From Betaproteobacteria bacterium (GTDB lineage Bacteria; Pseudomonadota; Gammaproteobacteria; Burkholderiales; SG8-39): a stretch of DNA of 64,000 nt. A program made the translations under genes and the position numbers. Shown piece after piece: positions 25,398 to 34,219 of this stretch (its first letter is position 1; each line of letters starts with the position of its first letter). Location of the stretch: the NCBI GenBank assembly GCA_004297625.1, contig SCTY01000068.1:186001-250000 (forward strand), in the 5' to 3' direction. The notes beneath the pieces were generated by a model. It was not told the origin of the DNA and did no database searches. It saw nothing but the letters and a program-made list of their open reading frames with translations.

Positions 25398-26255
25398 GTG
25401 CAGCCCTACGACGCCGGAAGGTGGCTGCTCCTCGCCATCGTCTGGTCCCTGCAGTTCCTGTTCCTGCGCATGGCGGTGCCGGTGTTCGGCGCCGCGCCGG
25501 TGGCGGCGGCACGCGCGCTCTTCGCGGCGCTGTTCCTCGTGCCCTGGGTGGTCTACTTCGCGCGGCAGCGCATCGGCCCGCTCGAGAACTGGAGGGACCA
25601 TCTCGCCGTAGGCGTCATGAACAACCTCCTGCCGTTCGGGACCTACGCGTACGCCGCCTTGTCTCTTCCCGCGGGCTACATGGCGATCATCAACGGCCTG
25701 GTGCCGCTCTGGGCCGCGGTGATCGCCGCGCCGGTTCTCGGCGAGCCGCTCGGGGCGCGCCGCGCCGCGGGCTTCGTGCTGGGCATCGCCGGCGTGGCGC
25801 TGATCGTCAATCTGGGACCGGTCGGACTCGACGCGGCGACTCTGCTCGGCGCGGCCGCCGCGATCGCCGGCACGGCCTTCTGGGGCTGGGCCGGCGTGAT
25901 GATCAAGCAGCGCTACGGCCGGCTGCATCCGATGGCGCTCGCCGCGGGGTCCATCACCTTCTCGTCGACGCTCATGGCGCCCCTGCTCGCGCTTGCGCCC
26001 TCCCCCGCCGCCTGGACCGGCGAGGCCGCCGCCGCGGTGCTCGCGCTCGGCCTGCTGTGCACCGGGCTCGGCTATCTTCCCTTCTTCACGCTGATCCGCG
26101 ACATCGGCCCTTCGCGCACCCTCACCGTAGGGCTGGTGGTGCCGGTGCTCGGCGTGCTGTGGGGCTGGCTGCTGCTCGGCGAGGCGGTGACCTGGAGCAT
26201 GCTCGCCGGTGCAGCGCTGGTTCTCGCAGCGCTTTCGCTGGTGCTGCGCGAATAG
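25398..26255 (+). CDS. EamA/DMT-superfamily transporter
   Basis: 285 residues starting at GTG, with about ten hydrophobic segments in two EamA repeats. The second repeat begins near residue 145 (AAAIAGTAFWGWAG) and the GGRT-like gate motif is seen as LLGEAVTWSMLAG near residue 260. It follows the aldo/keto reductase after four bases. DMT proteins export amino acids, nucleotides or drugs; the ligand is not evident. A 39-bp palindrome lies downstream. Confidence 0.88.
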   Translation: MQPYDAGRWLLLAIVWSLQFLFLRMAVPVFGAAPVAAARALFAALFLVPWVVYFARQRIGPLENWRDHLAVGVMNNLLPFGTYAYAALSLPAGYMAIINGLVPLWAAVIAAPVLGEPLGARRAAGFVLGIAGVALIVNLGPVGLDAATLLGAAAAIAGTAFWGWAGVMIKQRYGRLHPMALAAGSITFSSTLMAPLLALAPSPAAWTGEAAAAVLALGLLCTGLGYLPFFTLIRDIGPSRTLTVGLVVPVLGVLWGWLLLGEAVTWSMLAGAALVLAALSLVLRE

Positions 26256-26301
26256 ACGATCTGCGCTCGGGTCGCTGCTTCTTCGATCAGCCTTCGACTG
26301 G

Positions 26302-26340
26302 GCTAGATCAGGGACGGACCGGGTCCGTCCCTGATCTAGC
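26302..26340. repeat. 39-bp near-perfect palindrome (dispersed repeat/bidirectional terminator)
   Basis: Arms of 19 bases (26302-26320 and 26322-26340) flank a single base. The core ATCAGGGACGGACC is a one-base variant of the 22-bp element found at 24329 and 28508. It sits between convergent genes and covers the stop codon of the minus-strand deacetylase, so it could also act as a terminator for both. Confidence 0.8.
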
Positions 26341-27241
26341 TTCCCGGGATGATTCCCTTGGGAAGGTCGATGCAGTAGTTGGCGATGTCGCGCGGGCGGG
26401 TCCACCACACGCGCGACGCCTTCGGATGCTCGAGGCAGTGGCGCAGCGCGCGGCGCAGCCGGCGCAGGCGGAACGGGTGCCCGAAGACATGCGTATGCAT
26501 CGAGATGTTCATCACGAGCGGATGGCGCTCGCATCCCTCGATCATCTCGTCGAACTGGTCGACCACCATGTCGCAGAAATCGGAGTCGTCCTGCTTGCGG
26601 TGGATCACCACCTGCGCGTCGTTCAGCTCGATCGGGTAAGGCACGCAAAGGATCGGGCCCGAGCGCGTGCGCATCCATACCGGCTGGTCATCCATCGGCC
26701 AGTCCATGAGGTATCTGTAGCCGAGCTCCTTCAGCAGATCCGGCGTATTCGCGGTCTCGTACGCGCCGGTTCCCATCCAGCCCGCAGGCGGCGCGCCCTC
26801 GTGGCGCGCGATGGTTTCGGTCGCCTCGCGCAGGATGCGCTCCTCGTCCGGCTGCCACAAGCCGCGGAGATTTTCCGCGTTGGTGCGCCCATGGCCGACC
26901 ACCTCGTCGCCGCGCTTGCGGATCGCCGCCATGATTTGCGGCGCGTATTCGTACACCAGGCTGTTGGTGTTGTGCGCCGCCGGGAGCTTCAGCTCGTCGA
27001 ACAGCTCGAGGAGCCTCCAGACGCCTACCCGGTTCCCGTAGTCGCGCCAGGAATAGTTGCGCTGCGTCTGCGGCTCGCCCATCTTCGCCGGATCGTGCCC
27101 GAGCCCGGCGCCGAAGGCGTACCACTCGACGTTCGTGGTGATTACGAACGCGAGCCGCTTGCCGCCCGGCCAGCTGTAGTCCTTGCGCTCGGGCAGCGGG
27201 ATGTAATCGTAGCGGTTATGTTGCGGCAGCAGCGGTTTCAA
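26336..27241 (-). CDS. Polysaccharide deacetylase-family amidohydrolase
   Basis: 301 residues of the NodB-homology fold in the PuuE/allantoinase-like group. The first motif is divergent (TTNVEWYAFGA), but HGR (near 118), WMGTGAYETANTPDLL and the late HTHVFGHPFR are recognisable. It starts with TTG in a TTGA overlap with the Bug receptor stop. Family members hydrolyse amides such as allantoin or formamides. Its place at the end of a Bug/COG0523/LVIVD operon gives no clear substrate. Confidence 0.8.
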   Translation of the reverse strand: MKPLLPQHNRYDYIPLPERKDYSWPGGKRLAFVITTNVEWYAFGAGLGHDPAKMGEPQTQRNYSWRDYGNRVGVWRLLELFDELKLPAAHNTNSLVYEYAPQIMAAIRKRGDEVVGHGRTNAENLRGLWQPDEERILREATETIARHEGAPPAGWMGTGAYETANTPDLLKELGYRYLMDWPMDDQPVWMRTRSGPILCVPYPIELNDAQVVIHRKQDDSDFCDMVVDQFDEMIEGCERHPLVMNISMHTHVFGHPFRLRRLRRALRHCLEHPKASRVWWTRPRDIANYCIDLPKGIIPGS

Positions 27242-28194
27242 TCGACTTTCGCTCCCGAAGCTTTAACCACGGGGGCGAGCTTGGCGATTTCCGCCACCGT
27301 GCGCTTCTCGAACTCCTCAGGCGTCATGGTGATCGGCTCGGCGCCGATTTTCTCGTAGACGTTCCTGATCTCCGGCGCCTGGACCCCCTTCGCGAACTCG
27401 GCGTTGATCCGCCGCACCAGCGCGCGGTCCATGCCCTTCGGCCCCATGATGCCCGAGTAGAGCACGATCTCGAAGTCGCGCAGCCCGGACTCGATCATCG
27501 TCGGCACCTCCGGCGCGGCGTCTACGCGCTTCGCCGTCGTCACGGCCAGCGCGCGCAGCTTGCCTGCCTTGGCGTTGGAGATCGCCGGCGGCATGGTGGA
27601 GAACACGAAGCTCACCTCGCCGCCGAGAATCGCGGCGGTCGCGGGATTGCTGCCCTTGTACGGCACGTGCACGACATCGACGCCTGCGGCGCTTTTCAGC
27701 ATTTCAGCCGAGAGATGGACGATCGTGCCGTTGCCCGACGAGCCGTACGAGTACTTGCCCGGATTCGCCTTCAGCAGGGAGACCAGCTCGCGCACGTTCT
27801 TGGCCGGCGTGCTCGGATGCACGACGAGCATGAGCGGCGTCGAGGCGACCATCGCGATGTAGCTGAAGTCCTTGATCGAGTCGTACGGGAGCCTGGAGTA
27901 CAGCGCCACGTTGATCGCGTGGGTGGTGACGTCCTGCAGCCAGATGGTGTAGCCGTCGGGCGCCTGCTTCGCGATGTAGTCGCCCGCGATGGTGGTGCCC
28001 GCGCCCGGCTTGTTCTCGACGATCACCTGCTGGCCGAGCTGCCTGGCGAGCGGGATCGCGAGCGCGCGGGCGAGCACGTCGGAGATGCCGCCGGCGGCGA
28101 AGCTCACGACCAGGCGCACCGGCTTGCTGGGGTAATCGGACTGTGCGAGCGCCGGGCTGCAGCACAGAAGGAGAATCCAGATCAGTTTCTTCAT
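27238..28194 (-). CDS. Bug-family (TTT) periplasmic receptor
   Basis: 318 residues. Signal peptide is residues 1-17 (MKKLIWILLLCCSPALA). The Bug fold is marked by YPSKPVRLVVSFAAGGISD at the start, the GAGTTIAGDYIAK segment and HVPYKGSNPA. These receptors bind carboxylates, sometimes without a matching TctAB transporter; none is seen here. ATG 28194 overlaps the upstream stop (ATGA), which decides the start over a longer reading from 28227. Confidence 0.92.
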   Translation of the reverse strand: MKKLIWILLLCCSPALAQSDYPSKPVRLVVSFAAGGISDVLARALAIPLARQLGQQVIVENKPGAGTTIAGDYIAKQAPDGYTIWLQDVTTHAINVALYSRLPYDSIKDFSYIAMVASTPLMLVVHPSTPAKNVRELVSLLKANPGKYSYGSSGNGTIVHLSAEMLKSAAGVDVVHVPYKGSNPATAAILGGEVSFVFSTMPPAISNAKAGKLRALAVTTAKRVDAAPEVPTMIESGLRDFEIVLYSGIMGPKGMDRALVRRINAEFAKGVQAPEIRNVYEKIGAEPITMTPEEFEKRTVAEIAKLAPVVKASGAKVD

Positions 28195-29126
28195 TTGCGT
28201 CCTTTTAGTTTTGACATTGCCTGCCATAACGCCTCCACTTCGCCCTTCGCCACTCGATTGGCGACGAACACGAGCCCCGTTTCCGGCAGCTCGACCGGCC
28301 GCAACCGGTCGAACACATGCCGCACTCCCTGCACGAGAACCCGCTCATGGCCCTGCAGCGCAACCACTCCCTTTACCCGCAGCAAATCGGCGCCGCGAAG
28401 CTCGACGAGGACGCCGAGAAATCGCTCCAGCAGATCCTTGGGCACGGGGTTGTCGAACTTCAGGGTGAAGCTGTGAATCCCCGCCGCGTGCGCCGCGACG
28501 CCGGAAAAAACGTGGTCTGTCCCTGATTTCTGCAGGAGGTCGGGATCCAGGTTGCCGAAGCTCGCCTCGATGCAGCTCGCCGTCGCGTTCAGGCCCTTGA
28601 TCTCGTTGCGCACCTCGTCGCGGCGGGCGCTCGGGCGGTCGATCTTCGAGAGCACCACCACGTCCGCGGCGGCGATCTGCGCGCGCGCCACGTCCCAGGC
28701 CGAGCGGCGATTTTCGGAATCCGCGGCGTCGACCACGGCGACGATCGGCCCGAGCTTGAAGTCGCGCGCCAGTGCCTGGTCGGCGAACAGCGTCTGCGCC
28801 ACCGGTCCGGGATCGGCGATGCCGCTCGTCTCGACGATGACGCGGTCGAACCCGGCGATGTCTCCCCGGCGCCGGCGCATCGCCGCGCCGATGAGCGTTT
28901 CCTCCAGGTCGCCGCGCAGCCGGCAGCACAGGCAACCGTTCGGCAGCGCGACGGCGCGCTCCTCGGTGACCTCCAGAAGATGATGGTCGAGCGGCACCTC
29001 GCCGAATTCGTTCACGATGACCAGGGACTCGGATTGTTTCTTCAACAGCTCGTTTACGAGCGTCGTCTTGCCGCTGCCGAGGAATCCCGTCACCACCATG
29101 ACCGGCGTGCGGCCGTCGGGAATCAC
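28191..29126 (-). CDS. COG0523 (CobW/YjiA) G3E GTPase metallochaperone, with embedded repeat
   Basis: 311 residues from GTG. The P-loop is GFLGSGKT (14-21), the metal-binding motif is C65-x-C67-C68 and the GTPase NKxD-like segment appears as SKID near residue 160. COG0523 proteins deliver metal to target enzymes using GTP. Residues about 200-206 (KSGTDHV) are encoded by a copy of the dispersed 22-bp element, read in frame, between the G domain and C-terminal domain. The insertion preserves the frame and probably falls in a linker. It overlaps the LVIVD gene by four bases (GTGA). Confidence 0.9.
   Translation of the reverse strand: MIPDGRTPVMVVTGFLGSGKTTLVNELLKKQSESLVIVNEFGEVPLDHHLLEVTEERAVALPNGCLCCRLRGDLEETLIGAAMRRRRGDIAGFDRVIVETSGIADPGPVAQTLFADQALARDFKLGPIVAVVDAADSENRRSAWDVARAQIAAADVVVLSKIDRPSARRDEVRNEIKGLNATASCIEASFGNLDPDLLQKSGTDHVFSGVAAHAAGIHSFTLKFDNPVPKDLLERFLGVLVELRGADLLRVKGVVALQGHERVLVQGVRHVFDRLRPVELPETGLVFVANRVAKGEVEALWQAMSKLKGRK
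28508..28529. repeat. Third copy of the 22-bp ATCAGGGACAGACC element, inside a coding sequence
   Basis: Identical to the 22-base arm at 24329-24350, in the orientation of the arm at 24374-24395. It lies inside the COG0523 gene, where it is read in frame as K-S-G-T-D-H-V. A repeat that tolerates translation suggests a mobile or expanding element inserted in a linker. Confidence 0.8.
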
Positions 29127-30328
29127 ACGTTCATCTCGAGCGCGTACAGGCCGCCGGCGTGGCGGTCGACGGTGAAGACGACGCCGCGGTCGTCGATGAA
29201 CACGTCGTTGATCTGCACCGCGCCGACGCTCGAGCCCTCGGGCGCGGGGGGCACGAAGTAGGCGATCTCGCGCGGCGCGTAGGGGTCGGCGATGTCGTAC
29301 GCGCGCACGCCGCCGTTGAAGAACGTGCCGAGCACGATCTTGTCAGATTTCCATGCGCCCGGCACCGGCGGATTCTCGTGCAGGTTGTGCGCGCCGAAGC
29401 GCCCGCCGCGGCTGCGAAACGCGTCCACCGGCGGCATCGGCAGCGTCGCGATGCTGACCAGGTGGCGCTCGTCGCGCGCGTCGAGCAGCCACACGAGCTT
29501 CGGCCAGTCCTCGGCGTTGTCCTTGACCGACTCGTCGCTCACCACCATCAGGCCGCGGTCGAAAAGCGGCAGCACGGTGTGCGCGAAGCCGTTGTACGGC
29601 GGCGAGTTGCACCAGCGCGAGACGAGCTTGGGCCGGCTGCGCTCGGAGATGTCGAGCACCATGATGCCGCCGTCGAGGTAGCCCAGATAGCAGCGGTCGG
29701 GGCGCTCGGGATAGACGTTGGTGTTGTGCGCCCGGAACCCCGCATCGAACCTGGGCGCGAGGCGCGCGGGCGGCGGCGCGTCGTCGCCGTCCATCGTCCC
29801 CGCCAGGTGCCAGCGGCCGGCGGCCTGCGGCTTCGCCGGATTCGACACGTCGACGATGCGGTAGACCTGGTCGTCCTTGGGGTTGCGCGGCTTGAGCTCG
29901 GGATCGGCGCACGCCATGTGCACCGTGCTTCCGTCGACGAACCAGAGCTGATGGCAGCCGCGCGAGTGCGGCCCGGACGCATCGAAGAACGAAATCGAGC
30001 GCGGGCGCTCCGGCACCGAGATATCGAAGAGCTCGAACCCGGCCGGCTGCATCCCGAACTTGGTCACCTGGTAGGCGACCGCCATCAGGTCGCCCGCCAC
30101 CTCGAGCGAATTCGAGCGCATCTGCGCGTGCGGCAGGTCGGTCTGCACGATGACTTTGGGCGCGCGCGGATCGGTGACGTCGACCGCGGTGAAATTCTTC
30201 GGCGCGCTCTCGTGCGCAAGCCACAACACGCGCCGGCCGTCCTTGGCCAGTTGCATCGCCATGCCTTCGCCCATCCCGCCGAAGCCGTTCAGCGTGTGAT
30301 GCGAAAGCAGCTTCATGTTGAGGAACAT
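29123..30328 (-). CDS. LVIVD-repeat beta-propeller protein
   Basis: 401 residues with repeated strand units (AVDVTDPRAPKVI, LFDISVPERPRSI, IVDVSNPAKPQAA, VLDISERSRPKLV, AYDIADPYAPREI), the LVIVD/choice-of-anchor propeller pattern. The repeats spaced about 50-80 residues apart suggest a six- or seven-bladed propeller. No signal peptide is evident, so it may be cytosolic. ATG 30316 is an alternative start. The role is unknown; it heads a four-gene operon with COG0523, Bug and the deacetylase. Confidence 0.82.
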   Translation of the reverse strand: MFLNMKLLSHHTLNGFGGMGEGMAMQLAKDGRRVLWLAHESAPKNFTAVDVTDPRAPKVIVQTDLPHAQMRSNSLEVAGDLMAVAYQVTKFGMQPAGFELFDISVPERPRSISFFDASGPHSRGCHQLWFVDGSTVHMACADPELKPRNPKDDQVYRIVDVSNPAKPQAAGRWHLAGTMDGDDAPPPARLAPRFDAGFRAHNTNVYPERPDRCYLGYLDGGIMVLDISERSRPKLVSRWCNSPPYNGFAHTVLPLFDRGLMVVSDESVKDNAEDWPKLVWLLDARDERHLVSIATLPMPPVDAFRSRGGRFGAHNLHENPPVPGAWKSDKIVLGTFFNGGVRAYDIADPYAPREIAYFVPPAPEGSSVGAVQINDVFIDDRGVVFTVDRHAGGLYALEMNV

Positions 30329-30352
30329 CGGCCTAAGATATCATCGGGCGGT

Positions 30353-31318
30353 ATGAGAACCCTACGCTTCGTCTGCTTCCTGCTCGCATGTTTCGCTGCC
30401 GGCGCGCAAGCGCAAGGCTGGCCCGCGAAGCCGGTACGCATCGTCGTTGCCTACCCGCCCGGCGGCGGCATCGACGTCATGGCGCGCCAGATCGCCGACC
30501 GGCTCACCCCGGTGTGGGGCCAGCCGGTGGTGGTCGAGAACAAGCCGGGCGCGAACACCATCCTCGCGGCCGATGCCGTAGCGAAGAGCGCGCCGGACGG
30601 CACCACGGTGCTCATGACCACCGATGCCACTTTCTCGATCAACCCGCACCTCTACGCCAGCCTGCCCTACGATGCGGAGCGCGATTTCATCCCGGTCACG
30701 ATGCTCGTGCTGCTGCAGCAACTCCTGGTGGCGAATCCCTCGTTGCCCGCAAACACCCTGGAAGAGCTGATAAAGCTGGCGAAAGCGAAACCCGGCACCA
30801 TCAACTACGCCTCTTACGGCAGCGGCAGCCAGCCGCATCTCTCGGGCGAAATGCTCAAGTACAAGGCCGGCATCGATCTCGTGCATGTTCCGTACAAGGG
30901 AATTTCGCTCGCCGTGCCCGCGGTCATGTCGGGCGAGGTGCAGCTTACCTTCGCCGGCATCGCGACCTCCAGCGCGCCCCTCAAGGCCGGCCGTATCAAG
31001 GCGCTCGCCATCGGAGGGGCCCATCGCTCGCCGCTGTTTCCTCAGGTGCCGACGTTCACCGAGCTCGGCTACCCGGAGGTCGAAACGCATGCCTGGTTCG
31101 GCCTGTTTCTTCCGGCGGGCGCTCCGAAAGAGGCGGTATCCAGGATCTACACCGACGTGAAACGCATCCTCGATGACCCGGAGTTCCGCCAGAAGCAGCT
31201 CATCGACCGCGGCTACGAAGTCGCCGGCAGCGCGCCCGGCGAGTTCGCGCGCTATATCCGGCGCGACAGCGTAAGCCGTGCCCGGGCGGTAAAGATCTCG
31301 GGCGCCAAGGCGGAGTAA
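30353..31318 (+). CDS. Bug-family (TTT) periplasmic receptor (second)
   Basis: 321 residues with signal peptide 1-20 (ACFAAGAQAQ cleavage region). Bug features are WPAKPVRIVVAYPPGGGIDVMAR, GANTILAADAVAK and HVPYKGISLAVP. It is divergent from the LVIVD operon with a 24-base gap and heads a plus-strand operon with an alpha/beta hydrolase and an SDR, so its ligand may be an ester or carboxylate they process (inference). Confidence 0.92.
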   Translation: MRTLRFVCFLLACFAAGAQAQGWPAKPVRIVVAYPPGGGIDVMARQIADRLTPVWGQPVVVENKPGANTILAADAVAKSAPDGTTVLMTTDATFSINPHLYASLPYDAERDFIPVTMLVLLQQLLVANPSLPANTLEELIKLAKAKPGTINYASYGSGSQPHLSGEMLKYKAGIDLVHVPYKGISLAVPAVMSGEVQLTFAGIATSSAPLKAGRIKALAIGGAHRSPLFPQVPTFTELGYPEVETHAWFGLFLPAGAPKEAVSRIYTDVKRILDDPEFRQKQLIDRGYEVAGSAPGEFARYIRRDSVSRARAVKISGAKAE

Positions 31319-31320
31319 TT

Positions 31321-32088
31321 CTGGAAACAGTCTTCGTAGGCCCGGCGCCGCGCATCGCCGTATCCGTCGCCGGCAGCGGCCCGCTCGTCATATTCCTGCA
31401 CGGCATCGGCGGCAACCGAGCGCACTGGACGGCGCAGCTCCACTTCTTCGCGGAGCGGTTTCGCACGGCCGCCTGGGACGCGCGCGGCTACGGCGACTCC
31501 GACGACTACGAAGGACGGCTGCATTTCGACGACTTCCCGGCCGACCTTGTCCGCGTGCTGGACTTCCTGCACGAGGACAAGGCGCACGTCGTGGGGCTGT
31601 CGCTGGGCGGGCGCATCGCGCGCAGCTTCGCGCTGAAGCACCCCGGGCGCGTGCATACGCTGACGCTCGCCAACACCAGCCCGGGGTTCGATGCGCTGAC
31701 GCCCGAGGAAGTGCTGAAGTTCGTCGAGGAGCGGAAGCACCGCACGCCCGAGTCCATGCGGCGCCTTCTCGGCAGCCGCGCGCGCCCGGGAGCCTATCAG
31801 GCGCTGCTCGGAAGCTTCACGGCGCTGCGCAACGAGTCCTACCTGAAGACGCTCGAAGTCTCCGTGTCGCAGGACCGCGCCGCTCCGCTCGAAAAGCTGA
31901 GCGTCCCGACGCTCGTCATCACCGGCGACGAAGACCGCGTCTATCCCCTCGAGCTCACGCGCCACATGGTGCGGCGCATTCCGCGCGCCGAGCTGGTAGT
32001 GCTCGCGGGCTGCGGACACCTTTCCAACCTCGAGCGGCCGGAAGCCTTCAACGCCGCGCTGCTCGACTTTCTGACGAGGCATTCATGA
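31321..32088 (+). CDS. Alpha/beta hydrolase with non-canonical start codon
   Basis: 255 residues if started at CTG 31321. The triad is S94 (GLSLGG), D205 (GDEDRVYP) and H233 (GCGHLSNLE); the oxyanion loop is LHGIGGNRAHW. No ATG, GTG or TTG exists in frame between the upstream in-frame stop (31174-31176) and the conserved N-terminal strand. The first ATG (31555) would delete the HG loop. GGAG at 31312-31315 is spaced for CTG 31321, while ATT at 31318 overlaps the Bug stop. The stop overlaps the SDR (ATGA). Resembles 3-oxoadipate enol-lactonase-type hydrolases. Confidence 0.85.
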   Translation: METVFVGPAPRIAVSVAGSGPLVIFLHGIGGNRAHWTAQLHFFAERFRTAAWDARGYGDSDDYEGRLHFDDFPADLVRVLDFLHEDKAHVVGLSLGGRIARSFALKHPGRVHTLTLANTSPGFDALTPEEVLKFVEERKHRTPESMRRLLGSRARPGAYQALLGSFTALRNESYLKTLEVSVSQDRAAPLEKLSVPTLVITGDEDRVYPLELTRHMVRRIPRAELVVLAGCGHLSNLERPEAFNAALLDFLTRHS

Positions 32089-32840
32089 CGGCACATGACA
32101 GGGTCGCGATCGTGACCGGCGCGGGGACCGGCATCGGCAAGTCGGCGGCGCTCGCGCTGCTCAAGGACGGCTATCGCGTAACGCTCGTCGGACGCCGCAA
32201 GGAGCTGCTGGAGAAAACCGCCGCCGACTCGGGCGCCGGCGAGCGCGCGCTCGTGTGTCCCGCCGACATCACCAAGCCTGAAGACGTAAAGCAAGTTTTT
32301 TCAAAAACAAAAGCAGCCTGGGGACGGCTCGATGTGTTGTTCAACAACGCCGGCATGGGCGCGCCGGCAATCCCGATGGAGAACCTGAGCGTCGAGCAGT
32401 GGAAGGCGGTCGTGGACGTGAACCTGACTGCCATGTTCATGTGCTCGCAGGAGGCGATCCGCCTCATGAAGAGCCAGCAGCCGCGCGGCGGGCGCATCAT
32501 CAACAACGGCTCCATCTCGGCGCACGCGCCGCGGCCCTACTCCGCGCCCTACACGGCCACCAAGCACGCAGTCACCGGACTTACCAAGTGCATCTCGCTC
32601 GACGGCCGCAAGGACGACATCGCCTGCGGCCAGATCGACATCGGCAACGCCGCCACCGAGATGACCGAGCGCATGGCGACGGGGGTGCCGCAGCCGAACG
32701 GCACGACGATGGTCGAGCCGCGCATGAACGTCGCGCATGTCGGCAGCGCAGTGCTCTACATGGCGAACCTGCCGCTCGACGCGAACGTGCAGTTCATGAC
32801 CATTATGGCTACGAAGATGCCCTTCGTCGGGCGGGGATAA
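32085..32840 (+). CDS. Short-chain dehydrogenase/reductase
   Basis: 251 residues. The dinucleotide motif TGAGTGIG (11-18), NNAG motif near 88, serine near 143 and Y156-x3-K160 give a full classical SDR active site. The TG-x3-GIG pattern with R39-R40 after strand 2 (VGRRKE) favours NADP(H). It is coupled to the hydrolase (ATGA) and ends 17 bases before a convergent gene. Substrate unknown. Confidence 0.93.
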   Translation: MTAHDRVAIVTGAGTGIGKSAALALLKDGYRVTLVGRRKELLEKTAADSGAGERALVCPADITKPEDVKQVFSKTKAAWGRLDVLFNNAGMGAPAIPMENLSVEQWKAVVDVNLTAMFMCSQEAIRLMKSQQPRGGRIINNGSISAHAPRPYSAPYTATKHAVTGLTKCISLDGRKDDIACGQIDIGNAATEMTERMATGVPQPNGTTMVEPRMNVAHVGSAVLYMANLPLDANVQFMTIMATKMPFVGRG

Positions 32841-32857
32841 AACGCATCGGATTGTCC

Positions 32858-33454
32858 TCATCCCCACACGCTGAACGGAGGTTCTTCTTCGGAAGCCGCC
32901 GGCTGGGCTAGAGCATCGAGCTGGCGGTATCGGCTGCGAAAAAAGACAAGAGGCTCTTTCCAATCCGCCAGCTGTACCTGTAGCACCTGCCCGAGAACGA
33001 TAAGGTGATCGCCGGCGTCGTGGCGCGCCACGACTTCGCATTCAAAGCAGGCGAGCGCGAAGTCCAGGAATGGCATGCCGGTTTCGCTCGTGCCGTGCGC
33101 CACAGCGCTCCATTTGCCGCTGTTGGAGCGGGCGAAATGATTCGACACGCCCTCCGCCCCGGCGGGCAGAATGCTCGCCGAGAAATGCGTCGTCGTGCTG
33201 TATGCCTTGAAGGACGAGAGCGTGCGTGCGGGACAGAACAGCACGAGCGGCGGGTTGAGCGACACTGATGTAAACGAATTTGCCGTCATTCCGACGAGCG
33301 TTCCATCCGCGCCGCGCGCCCCGATCACTGCGATGCCGGTGGCGTATGTGCCGAAGGCGCGCCGCAGGAGCTCGGAGGTGGGCGCCTCGAAGCCCGCAGC
33401 CGGGTAAATTCGCTGCGCCTGGCTCACTCCGGCGGTTTTGGTGATGGATCCCAT
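32858..33454 (-). CDS. Flavin-reductase-domain protein (FMN-binding split barrel)
   Basis: 198 residues. The core LRRAFGTYATGIAVIGARGADGTLVGMTANSFTSVSLNPPLVLF is the HpaC/flavin reductase signature, and the ALACFECEVVARHDAGDHLIVLGQV block matches the C-terminal half. It supplies reduced flavin to two-component monooxygenases. It is the last gene of the second Liv operon; the acyl-CoA-dehydrogenase-like flavoprotein at 40126, just across the promoter, is a good partner (inference). Confidence 0.9.
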   Translation of the reverse strand: MGSITKTAGVSQAQRIYPAAGFEAPTSELLRRAFGTYATGIAVIGARGADGTLVGMTANSFTSVSLNPPLVLFCPARTLSSFKAYSTTTHFSASILPAGAEGVSNHFARSNSGKWSAVAHGTSETGMPFLDFALACFECEVVARHDAGDHLIVLGQVLQVQLADWKEPLVFFRSRYRQLDALAQPAASEEEPPFSVWG

Positions 33455-33467
33455 TTGCTCTGCATCC

Positions 33468-34196
33468 TCATGCGCTTACCCGCGACTGCCTGGCCTTCGC
33501 GACGCCGAGGTGCTCATGAATGAGCTCGGGGGCCGCGAGAAGCTCGCTCCGAGTGCCGCGGAAAACGACCGCGCCGCGGCTAAGCACATAGAACATGTCG
33601 CCGACGCTCAGCGCCAGTTTGAAGTTTTGCTCCACGAGCAGGATCGACGCGCCTCTTTGTCGAATATCCAGGATTCCGGCCCTGATTGTCTCGACGATGA
33701 TCGGCGACAGCCCCTCGGTCGGCTCATCGAGCATGATCAGATCGGGCTGGCTGGCGAGGGCGCGTGCTATCGCGAGCATCTGCTGCTGGCCGCCGCTCAA
33801 GCTTCCGGCCCGCTCCTTTGCCTTGGGCACGAGGGCCGGGAAGAACGAGAGCACGTCCGCAGCGCGACGCGCGCCCGAGCGGCGCGCCGCTTTCGCGGCA
33901 ACCCTGATGTTCTCTTCCACGGTCAGGGAGGCGAATACGCGCCGATCTTCCGGCACCCACGCCAAACCGCGCGCAGCCATCAGATGAGGGGCGAGACCGT
34001 CGATTCGTTGACCCCTGAAGATGATGCTCCCGGCGCTCGGCGAAACGACGCCCATGATGGTCTTGAGTGTGGTGCTCTTGCCGACTCCATTCCTCCCAAT
34101 AAGACACGCGATTTGACCTGCCTGTACCTCCAGGCTCACGCCGTGGAGGACATGCGCCGAACCGTAGTGCGCTTGGACGTCTGTAAGCGTCAGCAT
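33468..34196 (-). CDS. livF: LivF-type ABC transporter ATP-binding protein (operon 2)
   Basis: 242 residues. Walker A GRNGVGKST, signature LSGGQQQMLAIARAL, Walker B LIMLDEPTEGLSP and VEQNF are LivF features. It is separated from livG by the TPP enzyme gene, an unusual order. The flavin reductase follows after 13 bases. Confidence 0.92.
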   Translation of the reverse strand: MLTLTDVQAHYGSAHVLHGVSLEVQAGQIACLIGRNGVGKSTTLKTIMGVVSPSAGSIIFRGQRIDGLAPHLMAARGLAWVPEDRRVFASLTVEENIRVAAKAARRSGARRAADVLSFFPALVPKAKERAGSLSGGQQQMLAIARALASQPDLIMLDEPTEGLSPIIVETIRAGILDIRQRGASILLVEQNFKLALSVGDMFYVLSRGAVVFRGTRSELLAAPELIHEHLGVAKARQSRVSA

Positions 34197-34219
34197 TGAC
34201 AGTTCATGGCGCGACGCCT

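Noticed and set aside
31321..31554. Starting the alpha/beta hydrolase at the first ATG (31555)
   Set aside because: This would delete the conserved LHG oxyanion loop and the first beta strands, which are clearly encoded in the same frame from 31321.
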